Positions 6,029-14,444 are shown, counted from the first letter of the stretch. The stretch: DNA of 14,791 nt from Oxalobacteraceae bacterium (GCA_003537575.1 DPRS01000021.1:26709-41499); one strand, 5' to 3'. Notes: generated by a model from the letters alone, not told the origin. Made by a program: numbers and translations.

Positions 6029-8404
6029 TCAGAACAATTGGTTCTTGACCTCGTCTCCGGTGTTTCCTTCTTCGGCTGGCGTTCCTTCTTGAGGCGTTTG
6101 CGGCGTTCCCAGGCTGCGTACGCCGCTGCCGGGCGGATTCTCAGCGTAATAGAATTCGTTACCAACCTGAATGATGCCGTCCGGAATCACGGGCTCCATC
6201 ACGGGAATATCTTTTAGGGCCTGCTGCATGTAGTTGATCCACATCGGCAAGGCCAGGCCGCCACCGGTTTCGCGGTTGCCAAGATTTTTCGGCTGATCGA
6301 AACCGATCCAGGCAATGCCGACCACCTTAGGCTGATATCCGGCAAACCAGGCATCGATGGAATCGTTGGTCGTACCGGTCTTACCTGCAAGATCAGAACG
6401 TTTCAATGCCAGCGCCTTGGTGGCCGTGCCGGATTTGACCACATCCTTCATCATGCTATCCATCAGGAAGGCATTGCGTGCATCAAGCACTCGGTTGGCT
6501 TCGTCGCCGGCGCGGTCTGGCGTGGCTTGCGTCAGCACCCGGCCGGTATTGTCGGTGACCCTGGCAATCAGGTACGGGCTGACCTTGTAGCCGCCATTGG
6601 CGAATACCGCATAGGCGCCGGCCATCTGCAGCGGCGTCACGGCGCCGGCGCCCAGGGCCAGCGTCAGGTAGGGCGGGTTCTTGTCGGCGTCGAAGCCGAA
6701 GCGGGTAATGAACTCCTGGCCGTAGCGGGCGCCGACCTTGTGCAGGATGCGGATCGACACCATGTTTTTCGATCGCATCAAGCCACGGCGCATCGAAATC
6801 GGCCCTTCATACTTGCCGTCGTAGTTCTTCGGTTCCCACGCCTGGCCGCCGGTCTGGCCGGCATCGAAACTGATCGGTGAGTCGTTGATGACAGTGCCAG
6901 GAGACAGGCCTTTTTCCAGCGAGGCGGAATAGATGAAGGGCTTGAACGAGGAGCCCGGCTGGCGCCAGGCCTGGGTCACGTGGTTAAACTTGTTGCGGTT
7001 GAAATCAAAGCCGCCGACCAGGGCGCGGATCGAGCCGTCTTCGGTATTGGCGGCGATGAAGGCGGATTCCACCTCCGGCATCTGGGTAATGTGCCAGGTC
7101 TTGCCTTCCTGGATGACGCGGATGATGGCGCCGCGCCGGATGCGCTTGTTGGGCGGCGTCTTTTCGCTGAAACCGCTGGCGGCAAAGCTGAGGCCGGCGG
7201 CCGGTATCTCGATTTCTTCGCCTGAAGCCAGCATCGCGCGCACCTGCTTGGACTCTGCTTCCAGCACCACGGCGGCGACGATATTGTCGCTGTCCGGATG
7301 ATCTGCGAGTTCGATTTCGATGGCGTTGTCGGCTTCTTCCTTGTTGGCGGGAATTTCCATATACCCTTCCGGGCCGCGGTAACCATGCCGCTTTTCATAA
7401 TCCATCACGCCGCGCCGCAAGGCCAGGTAAGCGGCATCCTGATCAGCCTTGGTGATGGTCGTGAAGACATTCAAGCCGCGCGTGTAGGTATCTTCCTTGA
7501 ACTGGTCATACACCATCTGGCGCGCCATTTCCGCCACATATTCGGCATGGATGCCGAAGGCGGCGCTGTCGGTCTTGACCTTCAGTTCTTCATTGCGGGC
7601 CTGCTCATATTTTTCCGGCGTGATGTAACCGAGCAGGTACATGCGCTCGATGATGTATTGCTGGCGCGCCTTGGCGCGCTTGGGGTTGGCGACCGGATTG
7701 TAGGCCGACGGGGCTTTGGGCAAGCCGGCCAGCATGGCAGCTTCGGCCACGCTCAGCTGGTCGAGTTTCTTGCCGAAATAAATTTGTGCCGCCGAGGCGA
7801 AGCCGTAGGCGCGCTGCCCCAGATAAATCTGGTTCATGTAAATCTCGAGAATCTGGTCTTTCGTCAGATTCTGTTCGATCTTCCATGCCAGCAGCATTTC
7901 ATACACCTTGCGCTTGATGGTTTGTTCGCTGGAAAGGAAAAAATTACGTGCCACCTGTTGGGTAATGGTGGAGGCGCCTTGCTTGCTGCCTCCGGAAAGG
8001 TTGTGCAGTGCAGCGCGGGCAATGCCCAGATAATCGACGCCGCTATGTTGGTAAAAGCGGTCATCTTCGATGGCCAGCACGGCCTTTTTCATGATGTCGG
8101 GGATATCCTTGACCCGCACCATGCTGCGGCGTTCTTCACCGAATTCCCCGATCAGGACATTATCTGCAGAAAAAATACGCAATGGAATCTTGGGCCGGTA
8201 ATCCATCAAGGTATCCAGCGCCGGCAAATTGGGATAAGCCATTGCCAGAATGAAAACAATCACCAAGGCGCCAGCTAAGCCAAGTGCGGCGAAAGTCCCT
8301 ACCAAGCCGGCCAGCAGACGCAGTATCACTACAGGCAAGGAACGGCGGGAAGTAGGAGAAGGCTCAGGCCGACCGTTATCGTCAGCAGAAGGTTCAGACA
8401 TCAT
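6029..8404 (-). CDS. mrcA: Penicillin-binding protein 1A, bifunctional class A PBP
   Basis: A 791-residue inner-membrane peptidoglycan synthase that polymerises lipid II and cross-links the strands in the periplasm. A short cytoplasmic tail is followed by one membrane helix (about 24-57). The GT51 glycosyltransferase domain (about 75-250) shows EDDRFYQH (113-120) with the catalytic Glu, GASTITQQ (143-150) and the later KRKVYEMLLA segment. A small OB-like insert (about 372-445) precedes the transpeptidase domain, which holds SSFK (485-488, catalytic Ser first), SKN (545-547) and KTGTT (675-679). All key residues are present. Two adjacent ATG codons (8404 and 8401) could start translation; neither has a good ribosome binding site. 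The gene is divergent from pilM, as in many proteobacteria where ponA/mrcA flanks the pilMNOPQ operon. The symbol ponA is also used. Confidence 0.96.
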   Translation of the reverse strand: MMSEPSADDNGRPEPSPTSRRSLPVVILRLLAGLVGTFAALGLAGALVIVFILAMAYPNLPALDTLMDYRPKIPLRIFSADNVLIGEFGEERRSMVRVKDIPDIMKKAVLAIEDDRFYQHSGVDYLGIARAALHNLSGGSKQGASTITQQVARNFFLSSEQTIKRKVYEMLLAWKIEQNLTKDQILEIYMNQIYLGQRAYGFASAAQIYFGKKLDQLSVAEAAMLAGLPKAPSAYNPVANPKRAKARQQYIIERMYLLGYITPEKYEQARNEELKVKTDSAAFGIHAEYVAEMARQMVYDQFKEDTYTRGLNVFTTITKADQDAAYLALRRGVMDYEKRHGYRGPEGYMEIPANKEEADNAIEIELADHPDSDNIVAAVVLEAESKQVRAMLASGEEIEIPAAGLSFAASGFSEKTPPNKRIRRGAIIRVIQEGKTWHITQMPEVESAFIAANTEDGSIRALVGGFDFNRNKFNHVTQAWRQPGSSFKPFIYSASLEKGLSPGTVINDSPISFDAGQTGGQAWEPKNYDGKYEGPISMRRGLMRSKNMVSIRILHKVGARYGQEFITRFGFDADKNPPYLTLALGAGAVTPLQMAGAYAVFANGGYKVSPYLIARVTDNTGRVLTQATPDRAGDEANRVLDARNAFLMDSMMKDVVKSGTATKALALKRSDLAGKTGTTNDSIDAWFAGYQPKVVGIAWIGFDQPKNLGNRETGGGLALPMWINYMQQALKDIPVMEPVIPDGIIQVGNEFYYAENPPGSGVRSLGTPQTPQEGTPAEEGNTGDEVKNQLF

Positions 8405-8427
8405 GCGTTTTATTCAGGAAATATTAT

Positions 8428-8495
8428 CCGGACCATTATAAACGTCCGGCAATCCGGGGATGGTCATGCTCAAAGGAAACTGATTTAAACCGGAC
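8428..8495. promoter_or_regulatory. Inverted CCGGAC half-sites around a TATAAT box upstream of mrcA
   Basis: CCGGAC (8428-8433) and its complement GTCCGG (8444-8449) flank ten AT-rich bases that contain TATAAT on the minus strand (8440-8435), a consensus -10 box pointing at mrcA. A third CCGGAC lies at 8490-8495. No convincing -35 box is found at 16-18 bases, so the promoter may depend on an activator, or the -10 may be a chance match; an alternative pair is TTGCCG (8452-8447) with GATAAT (8428-8423), 18 bases apart. The repeats could be a regulator-binding site. No regulator is identifiable. Confidence 0.35.
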
Positions 8496-8554
8496 GGAAA
8501 CCAGGCCGCGTGGGGTTTTGGCAACGGATTTATAAATTACTAGGCGGAAATTGC

Positions 8555-8584
8555 TTTACACTCGTGGAAGCTTATTGCTAGGAT
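8555..8584 (+). promoter_or_regulatory. Possible sigma70 promoter for pilMNOPQ
   Basis: TTTACA (8555-8560) and TAGGAT (8579-8584) are 18 bases apart and match the sigma70 consensus at five and four positions. Transcription from here would leave a leader of about 130 bases before pilM. Other AT-rich boxes exist in the region, so this is only the best of several weak candidates. Confidence 0.25.
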
Positions 8585-8723
8585 TTAATGTAACCTTTGA
8601 CAAAACTCGTCTAAACACTGGTTTTTAAACAAGATTTTCCACGCGCAATTTTTATTCGTCTGTTAGGCATGTGGTTGGGCGAACAGTTCAATACTAGAGC
8701 GTATTTTCGGGGGAGACCTGGCC

Positions 8724-9803
8724 TTGGCCCTAGATCTTGGTTCCTTATTCGGTAAAGCAAATTCGCCGCTGGTTGGCCTGGATATCAGTACTTCGGGCGT
8801 CAAGCTCGTGGAATTGTCTCAAGCCGGCAAAAATGAATTGCGCCTGGAGCGTTTTGCTTCAGAACCCTTGCCGCGTGGTGCGGTAGTAGACGGCAATATT
8901 GAAAATATCGAGCAGGTTTCCGAAGCCGTGCGGCGTGTCTGGAAGAAGAGCGGCACCAAAGCCAAGCACGTGGCGCTGGGCATGCCGCCTGCCTCGGTGA
9001 TTACCAAGAAAATCATGCTGCCGGGTGGTTTGCTGGAAGAAGAACTTGAAATCCAGGTAGAAACCGAAGCCAGTCAATACATTCCTTTTGCCCTGGATGA
9101 AGTCAGCCTCGACTTTGACGTGTGCGGTCCGGCACAGAATTCTCCGGAAGATGTGGAAGTCTTGCTGGCCGCAACCCGCAAGGAAAAAGTCGAGGACCGC
9201 GTGGCGGTGGCCGAAGCTGCCGGATTGAAACCGCTGGTCTTGGATATCGAATCCTATGCCGCACGGGCCGCAGTCGATCGCTTGATCGCGCAATTGCCGG
9301 GCGGAGGTCAAGGCCAGATCGTGGCGCTGCTGCAGATCGGCACCCAGGTTACCCACATTTCCGTATTGCTGGATGGCCAGACCATTTACGAGCGTGAACA
9401 ACCATTCGGCGGCGGTCAGCTGACTCAGGATATCGTGCGCGCTTACGGCCTGTCGCACGAAGAAGCCGAATCGAAAAAGAAAAGCGGTGATCTGCCTGAG
9501 GGTTATGAGCGTGAATTGCTGGATCCCTTTCTAGAAAACGCCGCGATGGAAGTCACCCGTGCCGTGCAATTTTTCTTTACATCGACGCCCTACACGCGGA
9601 TCGACCAGATTTTTCTTGCCGGGGGGTGTGCGTCGATTCCCGGCCTGGTGGAAATTGTCGCCGACCGCACCAAGATTTCTGCTTCGGTCGTGAGCCCATT
9701 CAAGGGAATGCAACTGGCCTCCAGCGTTCGCGAAAAACAATTGCGCGTGGAGGCGCCTGCTTATCTTGTTGCTTGCGGTCTGGCGATGCGGAGGTTTGAC
9801 TGA
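8724..9803 (+). CDS. pilM: Type IV pilus assembly protein PilM
   Basis: A 359-residue actin-like ATP-binding cytoplasmic protein that forms a ring under the inner membrane and binds the N-terminal tail of PilN, linking the pilus motor to the alignment complex. Visible family features are the N-terminal phosphate-binding strand-turn VGLDISTSGVKLVEL (17-31), the second nucleotide-binding segment ALLQIGTQVTHISVLL (201-216) and the late LAGGCASIPGL (298-308). The start is TTG at 8724; GGGGGAGA (8709-8716) lies at good distance, and no in-frame ATG gives a complete N-terminus. The stop codon overlaps the pilN start by one base. First gene of the complete pilMNOPQ operon. Confidence 0.96.
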   Translation: MALDLGSLFGKANSPLVGLDISTSGVKLVELSQAGKNELRLERFASEPLPRGAVVDGNIENIEQVSEAVRRVWKKSGTKAKHVALGMPPASVITKKIMLPGGLLEEELEIQVETEASQYIPFALDEVSLDFDVCGPAQNSPEDVEVLLAATRKEKVEDRVAVAEAAGLKPLVLDIESYAARAAVDRLIAQLPGGGQGQIVALLQIGTQVTHISVLLDGQTIYEREQPFGGGQLTQDIVRAYGLSHEEAESKKKSGDLPEGYERELLDPFLENAAMEVTRAVQFFFTSTPYTRIDQIFLAGGCASIPGLVEIVADRTKISASVVSPFKGMQLASSVREKQLRVEAPAYLVACGLAMRRFD

Positions 9804-10435
9804 TGGTCAAGATTAACCTGCTTCCTCATCGCGAGGAAAAACGCAAACAACGCAAGGCGGCGTTTACTGCCATGCTCGGCGCTGCAGCCCTGGTGGGCGG
9901 TCTTGTCGTGCTGGCTGTGGGCGGCATTATCGCGGCGCAGATTTCCAGCCAAAACCAGCGCAATGATTTCATCAAGGCGGAAAACGCCAAGCTCGATGTG
10001 CAGATCAAGGAAATCGCCACCTTGCGGCAGGAGATCGAAGCATTGAAGGCGCGCCAGCAAGCGGTCGAGGATTTGCAAAGCGACCGCAACCAGCCGGTGT
10101 ATTTGATGGATGAACTGGTCAAGCAAGTACCTGAAGGGGTGTATCTGAAATCCTTCAAGCAGGAAGGCCAGCGCGTTGCCTTGAATGGCTATGCGCAGTC
10201 CAACGAGCGGGTGTCGGAATTGCTGCGGAACCTGAGCAATAACTCGCCATGGCTGGAAAAGCCCGATCTGATTGAAATTCGCTCCACCGGCATTGGCCAG
10301 GGACGCGATGCGAAGAAGGTCTTCGACTTCAACATCAATGTCGGCATCAAGCGCCCCCGCGACCAGGAACAACAACTGCAGGCTGCAAATGCGGCCGGCA
10401 ATGCTGCGGCGCCGGCGGCGCCCAAGGCACCTTAA
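9803..10435 (+). CDS. pilN: Type IV pilus assembly protein PilN
   Basis: A 210-residue bitopic inner-membrane protein of the alignment complex. The first residues, INLLPHREEKRK (4-15), are the conserved cytoplasmic motif inserted into PilM. A membrane helix (about 22-46) follows, then a coiled coil (about 50-90) and a periplasmic ferredoxin-like domain that pairs with PilO. The C-terminus is Ala/Pro-rich low complexity (AAPAAPKAP). GGAGG at 9790-9794 lies within the end of pilM, and the ATG overlaps the pilM stop codon, indicating translational coupling. Confidence 0.96.
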   Translation: MVKINLLPHREEKRKQRKAAFTAMLGAAALVGGLVVLAVGGIIAAQISSQNQRNDFIKAENAKLDVQIKEIATLRQEIEALKARQQAVEDLQSDRNQPVYLMDELVKQVPEGVYLKSFKQEGQRVALNGYAQSNERVSELLRNLSNNSPWLEKPDLIEIRSTGIGQGRDAKKVFDFNINVGIKRPRDQEQQLQAANAAGNAAAPAAPKAP

Positions 10436-10448
10436 CAGGAATCGCGCC

Positions 10449-11114
10449 ATGGCTGATCTGGATTTGAAAAATTTTGGCGAATCTCTGTCCGCGCAATTCC
10501 GCGGCTTGAATGGACGTCATCCCGGCTTGTGGCCGATTGCGCCGCGCCTGTTGTGCGCTCTGGGAGCACTGGCTCTGGTAGTGTTTTTAGGCTGGTATCT
10601 CTACTGGAGTCCGCAACTGGAAGAGCTGGAAATAGGCAAGCAGGAAGAAGTCAAGCTGAGGGAGGCCTACAAGGACAAAGTCAGACAGGCAATTAATCTG
10701 GATGCCTTGCGTAAGCAAAAGGAACAGGTAGGCGAATATGTGGCGACCCTGGAAAAGCAATTGCCGAGCAAGGCGGAAATGGATGCCTTGCTATCCGATA
10801 TCAACCAGGCCGGCCTGGGTCGTGGATTGCAATTCGAATTGTTCAAGCCCGGCCAAGTCGTGGTGAAAGATTATTATGCGGAATTGCCAATCAATATCAG
10901 GGTGACTGGCAATTATCATGATGTCGGAGCATTTACTGGTGATATCGCCAATTTGCCGCGGATTGTCACTTTGAATAATTTGAATCTGTCGACCTTGAAA
11001 GAAGGCGCATTGAGCCTCGAGACCGTGGCAAAAACCTTCCGTTACCTGGATCGTGAGGAAGTGGATGCGCAACGCAAGGCAGCAGCAGGCAACAAGAAGG
11101 GAGGTGCAAAATGA
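10449..11114 (+). CDS. pilO: Type IV pilus assembly protein PilO
   Basis: A 221-residue inner-membrane protein that heterodimerises with PilN and spans the periplasm towards PilP. A cytoplasmic N-terminus (about 1-30) is followed by one membrane helix (about 32-52), a coiled-coil stretch around LEELEIGKQEEVKLREAYKD (57-76), and a compact periplasmic domain including YYAELPINIRVTGNYHDVG. ATG 10449 with AGGA at 10437-10440 was chosen; the longer open frame overlaps pilN and lacks support. The stop codon overlaps the pilP start (ATGA). Confidence 0.96.
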   Translation: MADLDLKNFGESLSAQFRGLNGRHPGLWPIAPRLLCALGALALVVFLGWYLYWSPQLEELEIGKQEEVKLREAYKDKVRQAINLDALRKQKEQVGEYVATLEKQLPSKAEMDALLSDINQAGLGRGLQFELFKPGQVVVKDYYAELPINIRVTGNYHDVGAFTGDIANLPRIVTLNNLNLSTLKEGALSLETVAKTFRYLDREEVDAQRKAAAGNKKGGAK

Positions 11115-11653
11115 TGATTCCTCGTTTCTATTGGGCCGTATTGCTGCTGACAGCAAGTTTTGCTTTAAGTGGCTGTGTAGACGACAGCAACCAGGAAGTA
11201 AAGCAATGGATGGATGAGATCAGGCAGCAAACCAGGGTGAATGTGCCCAAGCTGTCCGAGCCAAAAAAATTCCTGCCGTTCAGCTATGCCGCGCAAGATA
11301 GTGTTGATCCATACAATCCGAGCAAGCTGGAAATCGCATTGGCCAAAGCCAAAGCCAATTCCAATAGCGCCTTGAAACCGGACATGGAACGTCGCCGTGA
11401 GCCGCTGGAAAGCTATCCGCTGGATACCTTGCGCATGGTGGGCACTTTGCAAAAGCCTGGAATTAACTATGCCCTGGTCCAGGCGGACAAGACTGTGTTT
11501 CATCTCAAGGTGGGAAATTACATCGGTCAGAATTTCGGCATGATCACGAATATCACCGATACCGAAGTTGAGTTAAAAGAAATCGTCCAAGATGCGTCCG
11601 GCGAATGGGTCGAACGTCAAGCCAAGTTAGAGTTGCAGGAGAATAACAAATGA
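11111..11653 (+). CDS. pilP: Type IV pilus assembly lipoprotein PilP
   Basis: A 180-residue lipoprotein that connects the PilN/PilO inner-membrane dimer to the periplasmic domains of the secretin PilQ. The signal peptide ends in LSGC with the lipidated Cys at 22. A disordered linker follows (about 30-95), then the conserved C-terminal beta domain with LDTLRMVGTL, YALVQADKTVFHLKVGNYIG and the ITDTEVELKEIV stretch. GGGAGG at 11099-11104 precedes the ATG, which overlaps the pilO stop codon; a second ATG directly after could also serve. The stop codon overlaps the pilQ start by four bases. Confidence 0.96.
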   Translation: MMIPRFYWAVLLLTASFALSGCVDDSNQEVKQWMDEIRQQTRVNVPKLSEPKKFLPFSYAAQDSVDPYNPSKLEIALAKAKANSNSALKPDMERRREPLESYPLDTLRMVGTLQKPGINYALVQADKTVFHLKVGNYIGQNFGMITNITDTEVELKEIVQDASGEWVERQAKLELQENNK

Positions 11654-13788
11654 ATGCGTTAAAAAGACAGTTCGAGAATGCGGGCGCAATACAACGCAAG
11701 GCATGGCGGCTTTTCACCCTGGCGGTTCTTGGTAGTGTCTGCGCATTCGCCAACGCCCAGGAAAATGCAATCGAGTCGATCACGGCCAATCAGCAAGGGG
11801 CTAATGTCGTCGTCAAGGTGAAGCTGAAAAATCCTGTCAGCAAGCCACCGATCGGTTTTTCCATTACTAATCCTGCCCGCATTGCCCTTGATTTTCCGGC
11901 AACCGCGAACGCCACCGGATCGTCGGCGCAGAACATCAGCCTTGGCGATGTGCGTAACGTGAATGTGGTGCAGGCCGGCGAGCGCTCGCGACTGGTGTTC
12001 AACCTGCAGCGCCCCTTGAATTATGCGACAAGCGTCGAAGGCGATGCGGTGATCGTGACCATTGACGGCTCCGGCGGCGTAGCCACCGCAATCAATGCGG
12101 CTGGCATGCCGGTAGCAGCTGCGCCTGCGGCCGCAGCGGGCAAATCGTCTTTGCTCGACATCGATTTTCGCCGCGGCAGCGCCGGCGAGGGGCGCGTCGT
12201 GGTGAATTTGCCAGGCAATCAGGTTGGCGTGGATGTGCGCCAGCAGGGGCCGAACATTGTGGTCGATTTCCTGAAAACGAGCCTGCCGGATGTTCTGCGG
12301 AGGCGCCTGGATGTGACTGACTTCGGCACCCCGGTACAAACCGTGACCACCACTCCCATGGGGGAAAATGTCCGCATGGTCATTACACCGAAGGGCTTGT
12401 GGGAGCATAGCGCCTATCAGAGCGATACCCAGCTGGTGGTGGAAGTCAAACCGATCAAGGAAGATCCGAACAAGCTGACCCAAGGCACGCAAGGTTATCG
12501 CGGCGAACGTCTCTCGCTGAATTTCCAGAATGTCGAAGTGCGCGCGGTGCTGCAAGTCATCGCCGATTTCACGGGCTTGAATATCATTACCAGCGACACC
12601 GTTACCGGCAACCTGACCTTGCGCCTGAAGGATGTGCCGTGGGACCAGGCGCTGGATATCGTCATGCAGGCCAAAGGCCTGGATATGCGCAAGAATGGTT
12701 CGGTCCTGTGGATCGCGCCCAAGGATGAATTGCTGACCAAGGAAAAACTGGAGCTGGAACAAAAAGCCCAGATTGCCGAACTGGAACCGGTAAAAACGGA
12801 AATTTTCCAGCTGAATTATCAAAAGGCGGAATCCTTCAAGCAAGTTTTTGCCTTGGATGGCGGCGGCGGTAATAACCGAATCCTGTCCAAACGCGGCAGC
12901 GCCGTGATCGACCCTCGCACCAATCAATTGTTTGTCACCGATATTCCTTCCAAGCTGGAAGAAGTGCGCAAGCTGGTTCAGAAAACCGACGTGGCTTCCA
13001 GGCAGGTGTTGATCGAGGCACGCATCGTCGAGGCCAGCGATACTTTCAGCAAAGATCTCGGCGCCAAGCTTGGTTTCGGCTTACAAAGAAATTCCAGGGG
13101 CGGCAACAACATCGTGGAAGCAGGCGGCCAGCAAAATGCCGATGCCGATGCACCGGGCATCAACCTGACAAACTTGGAAACGGTGAATGGCAATAACGTC
13201 AACTTGCCGGCAACTAGCCGGACAGGCAATCAGGCGGGCTCTTTCGCGCTATCCCTGTTCAATGCCGCGGCTACTCGCTTCATCAGCCTGGAACTATCGG
13301 CGCTGGAAGCCGATGGCAAGGGCAAGATTATTTCCAGCCCGCGCATCGTCACCGCTGACCAATTGAAAGCCTTGATCGAACAAGGCACGGAACTGCCGTA
13401 TCAGCAGGCAACCAGCAGCGGTGCAACCTCCGTTTCTTTCCGGAAGGCCAATCTGAAACTGGAAGTGACGCCGCAAATCACGCCGGATGGGAATGTGATT
13501 CTGGATGTCGATGTCAACAAGGATAGTGTCGGTCAAAATACCGTTGCCGGCTTTGCCATCGATACCAAGCATGTGAAAACCCAGGTGCTGGTCGAGAATG
13601 GCGGCACGATCGTACTCGGCGGTATCTTCCAGCAAACTGAACGGACGGCAGTCTCCAAGGTCCCGCTGTTTGGCGACATCCCTGTCCTGGGGCACCTGTT
13701 CAAGAACACCAGCCAGGTCAACGACAAAACCGAACTCCTGATCTTCCTGACGCCGAAGATCCTGAACGACAAGCTGGCGGTACGCTGA
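11650..13788 (+). CDS. pilQ: Type IV pilus secretin PilQ
   Basis: A 712-residue outer-membrane secretin that forms the gated channel for the type IV pilus and, in competent species, for DNA uptake. In order: signal peptide (1 to about 37, ending AFANAQ), a first AMIN domain (about 40-140), an Ala-rich linker (about 148-164), a second AMIN domain (about 166-270), the N0/STN domain (about 285-355), an N1/secretin-N domain (about 383-450), and the secretin barrel (about 455-705). The barrel shows LIEARIVEAS (454-463) and the signature VPLFGDIPVLGHLFK (671-685). AMIN domains bind peptidoglycan. AGGAG at 11637-11641 is followed by ATG 11650, overlapping the pilP stop codon. The gene looks complete and intact. 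Confidence 0.97.
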   Translation: MNALKRQFENAGAIQRKAWRLFTLAVLGSVCAFANAQENAIESITANQQGANVVVKVKLKNPVSKPPIGFSITNPARIALDFPATANATGSSAQNISLGDVRNVNVVQAGERSRLVFNLQRPLNYATSVEGDAVIVTIDGSGGVATAINAAGMPVAAAPAAAAGKSSLLDIDFRRGSAGEGRVVVNLPGNQVGVDVRQQGPNIVVDFLKTSLPDVLRRRLDVTDFGTPVQTVTTTPMGENVRMVITPKGLWEHSAYQSDTQLVVEVKPIKEDPNKLTQGTQGYRGERLSLNFQNVEVRAVLQVIADFTGLNIITSDTVTGNLTLRLKDVPWDQALDIVMQAKGLDMRKNGSVLWIAPKDELLTKEKLELEQKAQIAELEPVKTEIFQLNYQKAESFKQVFALDGGGGNNRILSKRGSAVIDPRTNQLFVTDIPSKLEEVRKLVQKTDVASRQVLIEARIVEASDTFSKDLGAKLGFGLQRNSRGGNNIVEAGGQQNADADAPGINLTNLETVNGNNVNLPATSRTGNQAGSFALSLFNAAATRFISLELSALEADGKGKIISSPRIVTADQLKALIEQGTELPYQQATSSGATSVSFRKANLKLEVTPQITPDGNVILDVDVNKDSVGQNTVAGFAIDTKHVKTQVLVENGGTIVLGGIFQQTERTAVSKVPLFGDIPVLGHLFKNTSQVNDKTELLIFLTPKILNDKLAVR

Positions 13789-13803
13789 CAAGAGAAAGCT
13801 TTG

Positions 13804-13870
13804 CAAATCAGCGACTGGACTCGCGCAAATGAAGGAAAAACAATAGAATTGCGAGTCCAGCTCTGATTTG
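13804..13870 (+). repeat. Large two-part inverted repeat between pilQ and aroK
   Basis: An outer stem of 8 bases, CAAATCAG (13804-13811) with CTGATTTG (13863-13870), and an inner stem of 10 bases, CTGGACTCGC (13815-13824) with GCGAGTCCAG (13851-13860), are both perfect. They are separated by a small asymmetric internal loop (3 and 2 bases). The apical loop has 26 bases and is purine-rich, including AAGGA (13832-13836). The structure ends one base before the aroK ATG. No T-run follows, so it is not a plain terminator; it may stop, slow or protect the pil message, or control aroK translation. Confidence 0.6.
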
Positions 13871-13871
13871 T

Positions 13872-14420
13872 ATGAATAGAAATATTATCCTCGTTGGCCT
13901 TATGGGCGCAGGCAAGACTACTGTTGGCCGCGCTCTTGCCAAAAAACTCAACCGGCGTTTCATCGATTCCGACCATGAAATAGAGGCGCGTACCGGCGCC
14001 TCTATTCCTTTGATTTTTGAAATCGAGGGGGAAGAAGGTTTCCGCCAGCGCGAAGCGGAAGTGATTCGCGACTTGACTGCGCAGCAAGGCATTATTCTGG
14101 CCACCGGCGGCGGCGCCATTCTGAGGCCGGAAAATCGGGAATGCCTGAAGGCCGGCGGCGTGGTGATTTACCTGCGTGCCAGCATTGCAAACATTCTCCA
14201 GCGCACCAGCCACGACAAGAGCCGGCCACTGCTGCAAACCGCCGATCCGCGCGCCCGCCTGGAAGAGCTGTCGCGGGTGCGCGAGCCCCTGTACCTGGAA
14301 GTCGCGGACATGGTCATCGAAACCGGCCGTCCTAACGTACAATCGCTGGTGCAAACCATATTGACCGAACTTGAACGGCTGTCCGGGCCGGCGCCAGCGC
14401 CAGTTCGTCCAGACGCCTGA
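13872..14420 (+). CDS. aroK: Shikimate kinase
   Basis: A 182-residue cytoplasmic NMP-kinase-fold enzyme that phosphorylates shikimate at the 3-hydroxyl with ATP in aromatic amino acid synthesis. The Walker A loop is GLMGAGKT (9-16). Shikimate-binding residues are D34 in DSD, R58 in FRQRE and the GGG loop (79-81). The lid carries R118 in SRPLL, and R138 in VREPLY is the adenine-side arginine region. The ATG at 13872 lacks a normal ribosome binding site because the large inverted repeat occupies the space directly before it; the frame upstream is closed by TGA at 13830, and no better start exists. Its position between pilQ and aroB is common in proteobacteria. Confidence 0.96.
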   Translation: MNRNIILVGLMGAGKTTVGRALAKKLNRRFIDSDHEIEARTGASIPLIFEIEGEEGFRQREAEVIRDLTAQQGIILATGGGAILRPENRECLKAGGVVIYLRASIANILQRTSHDKSRPLLQTADPRARLEELSRVREPLYLEVADMVIETGRPNVQSLVQTILTELERLSGPAPAPVRPDA

Positions 14421-14444
14421 GCGGCCGTTTTTTCAGAGAGAATC

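Larger units (their letters stand above)
8405..8723. other. 319-base divergent regulatory region between PBP1A and pilM
   Basis: No credible gene lies here. The stretch is more AT-rich than its surroundings, as expected for a region holding two divergent promoters. It contains the inverted CCGGAC sites near the PBP1A end, a TATAAT box on the minus strand, a TTTACA box on the plus strand, and a strong purine-rich ribosome binding site (8709-8716) for pilM at the other end. A perfect TTGACA at 8597-8602 has no matching -10 box at the usual distance. I see no sigma54 site with correct GG-N10-GC spacing. Confidence 0.6.

Noticed and set aside
7298..8278. Plus-strand open frame of 326 codons opposite the PBP1A gene
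   Set aside because: Antisense shadow of the well-conserved glycosyltransferase region; no family resemblance and no start signal.
8566..8578. Possible sigma54 site (GG...GC) upstream of pilM
   Set aside because: Only nine bases separate GG and GC, whereas sigma54 promoters need ten, and the flanking consensus is missing.
8597..8602. Perfect TTGACA box upstream of pilM
   Set aside because: No -10-like hexamer lies 16-18 bases downstream, so it was not called as a promoter.
11659..12927. Minus-strand open frame of 422 codons opposite pilQ
   Set aside because: Antisense shadow of conserved secretin domains; composition is typical of reverse reading and no neighbour shares its direction.
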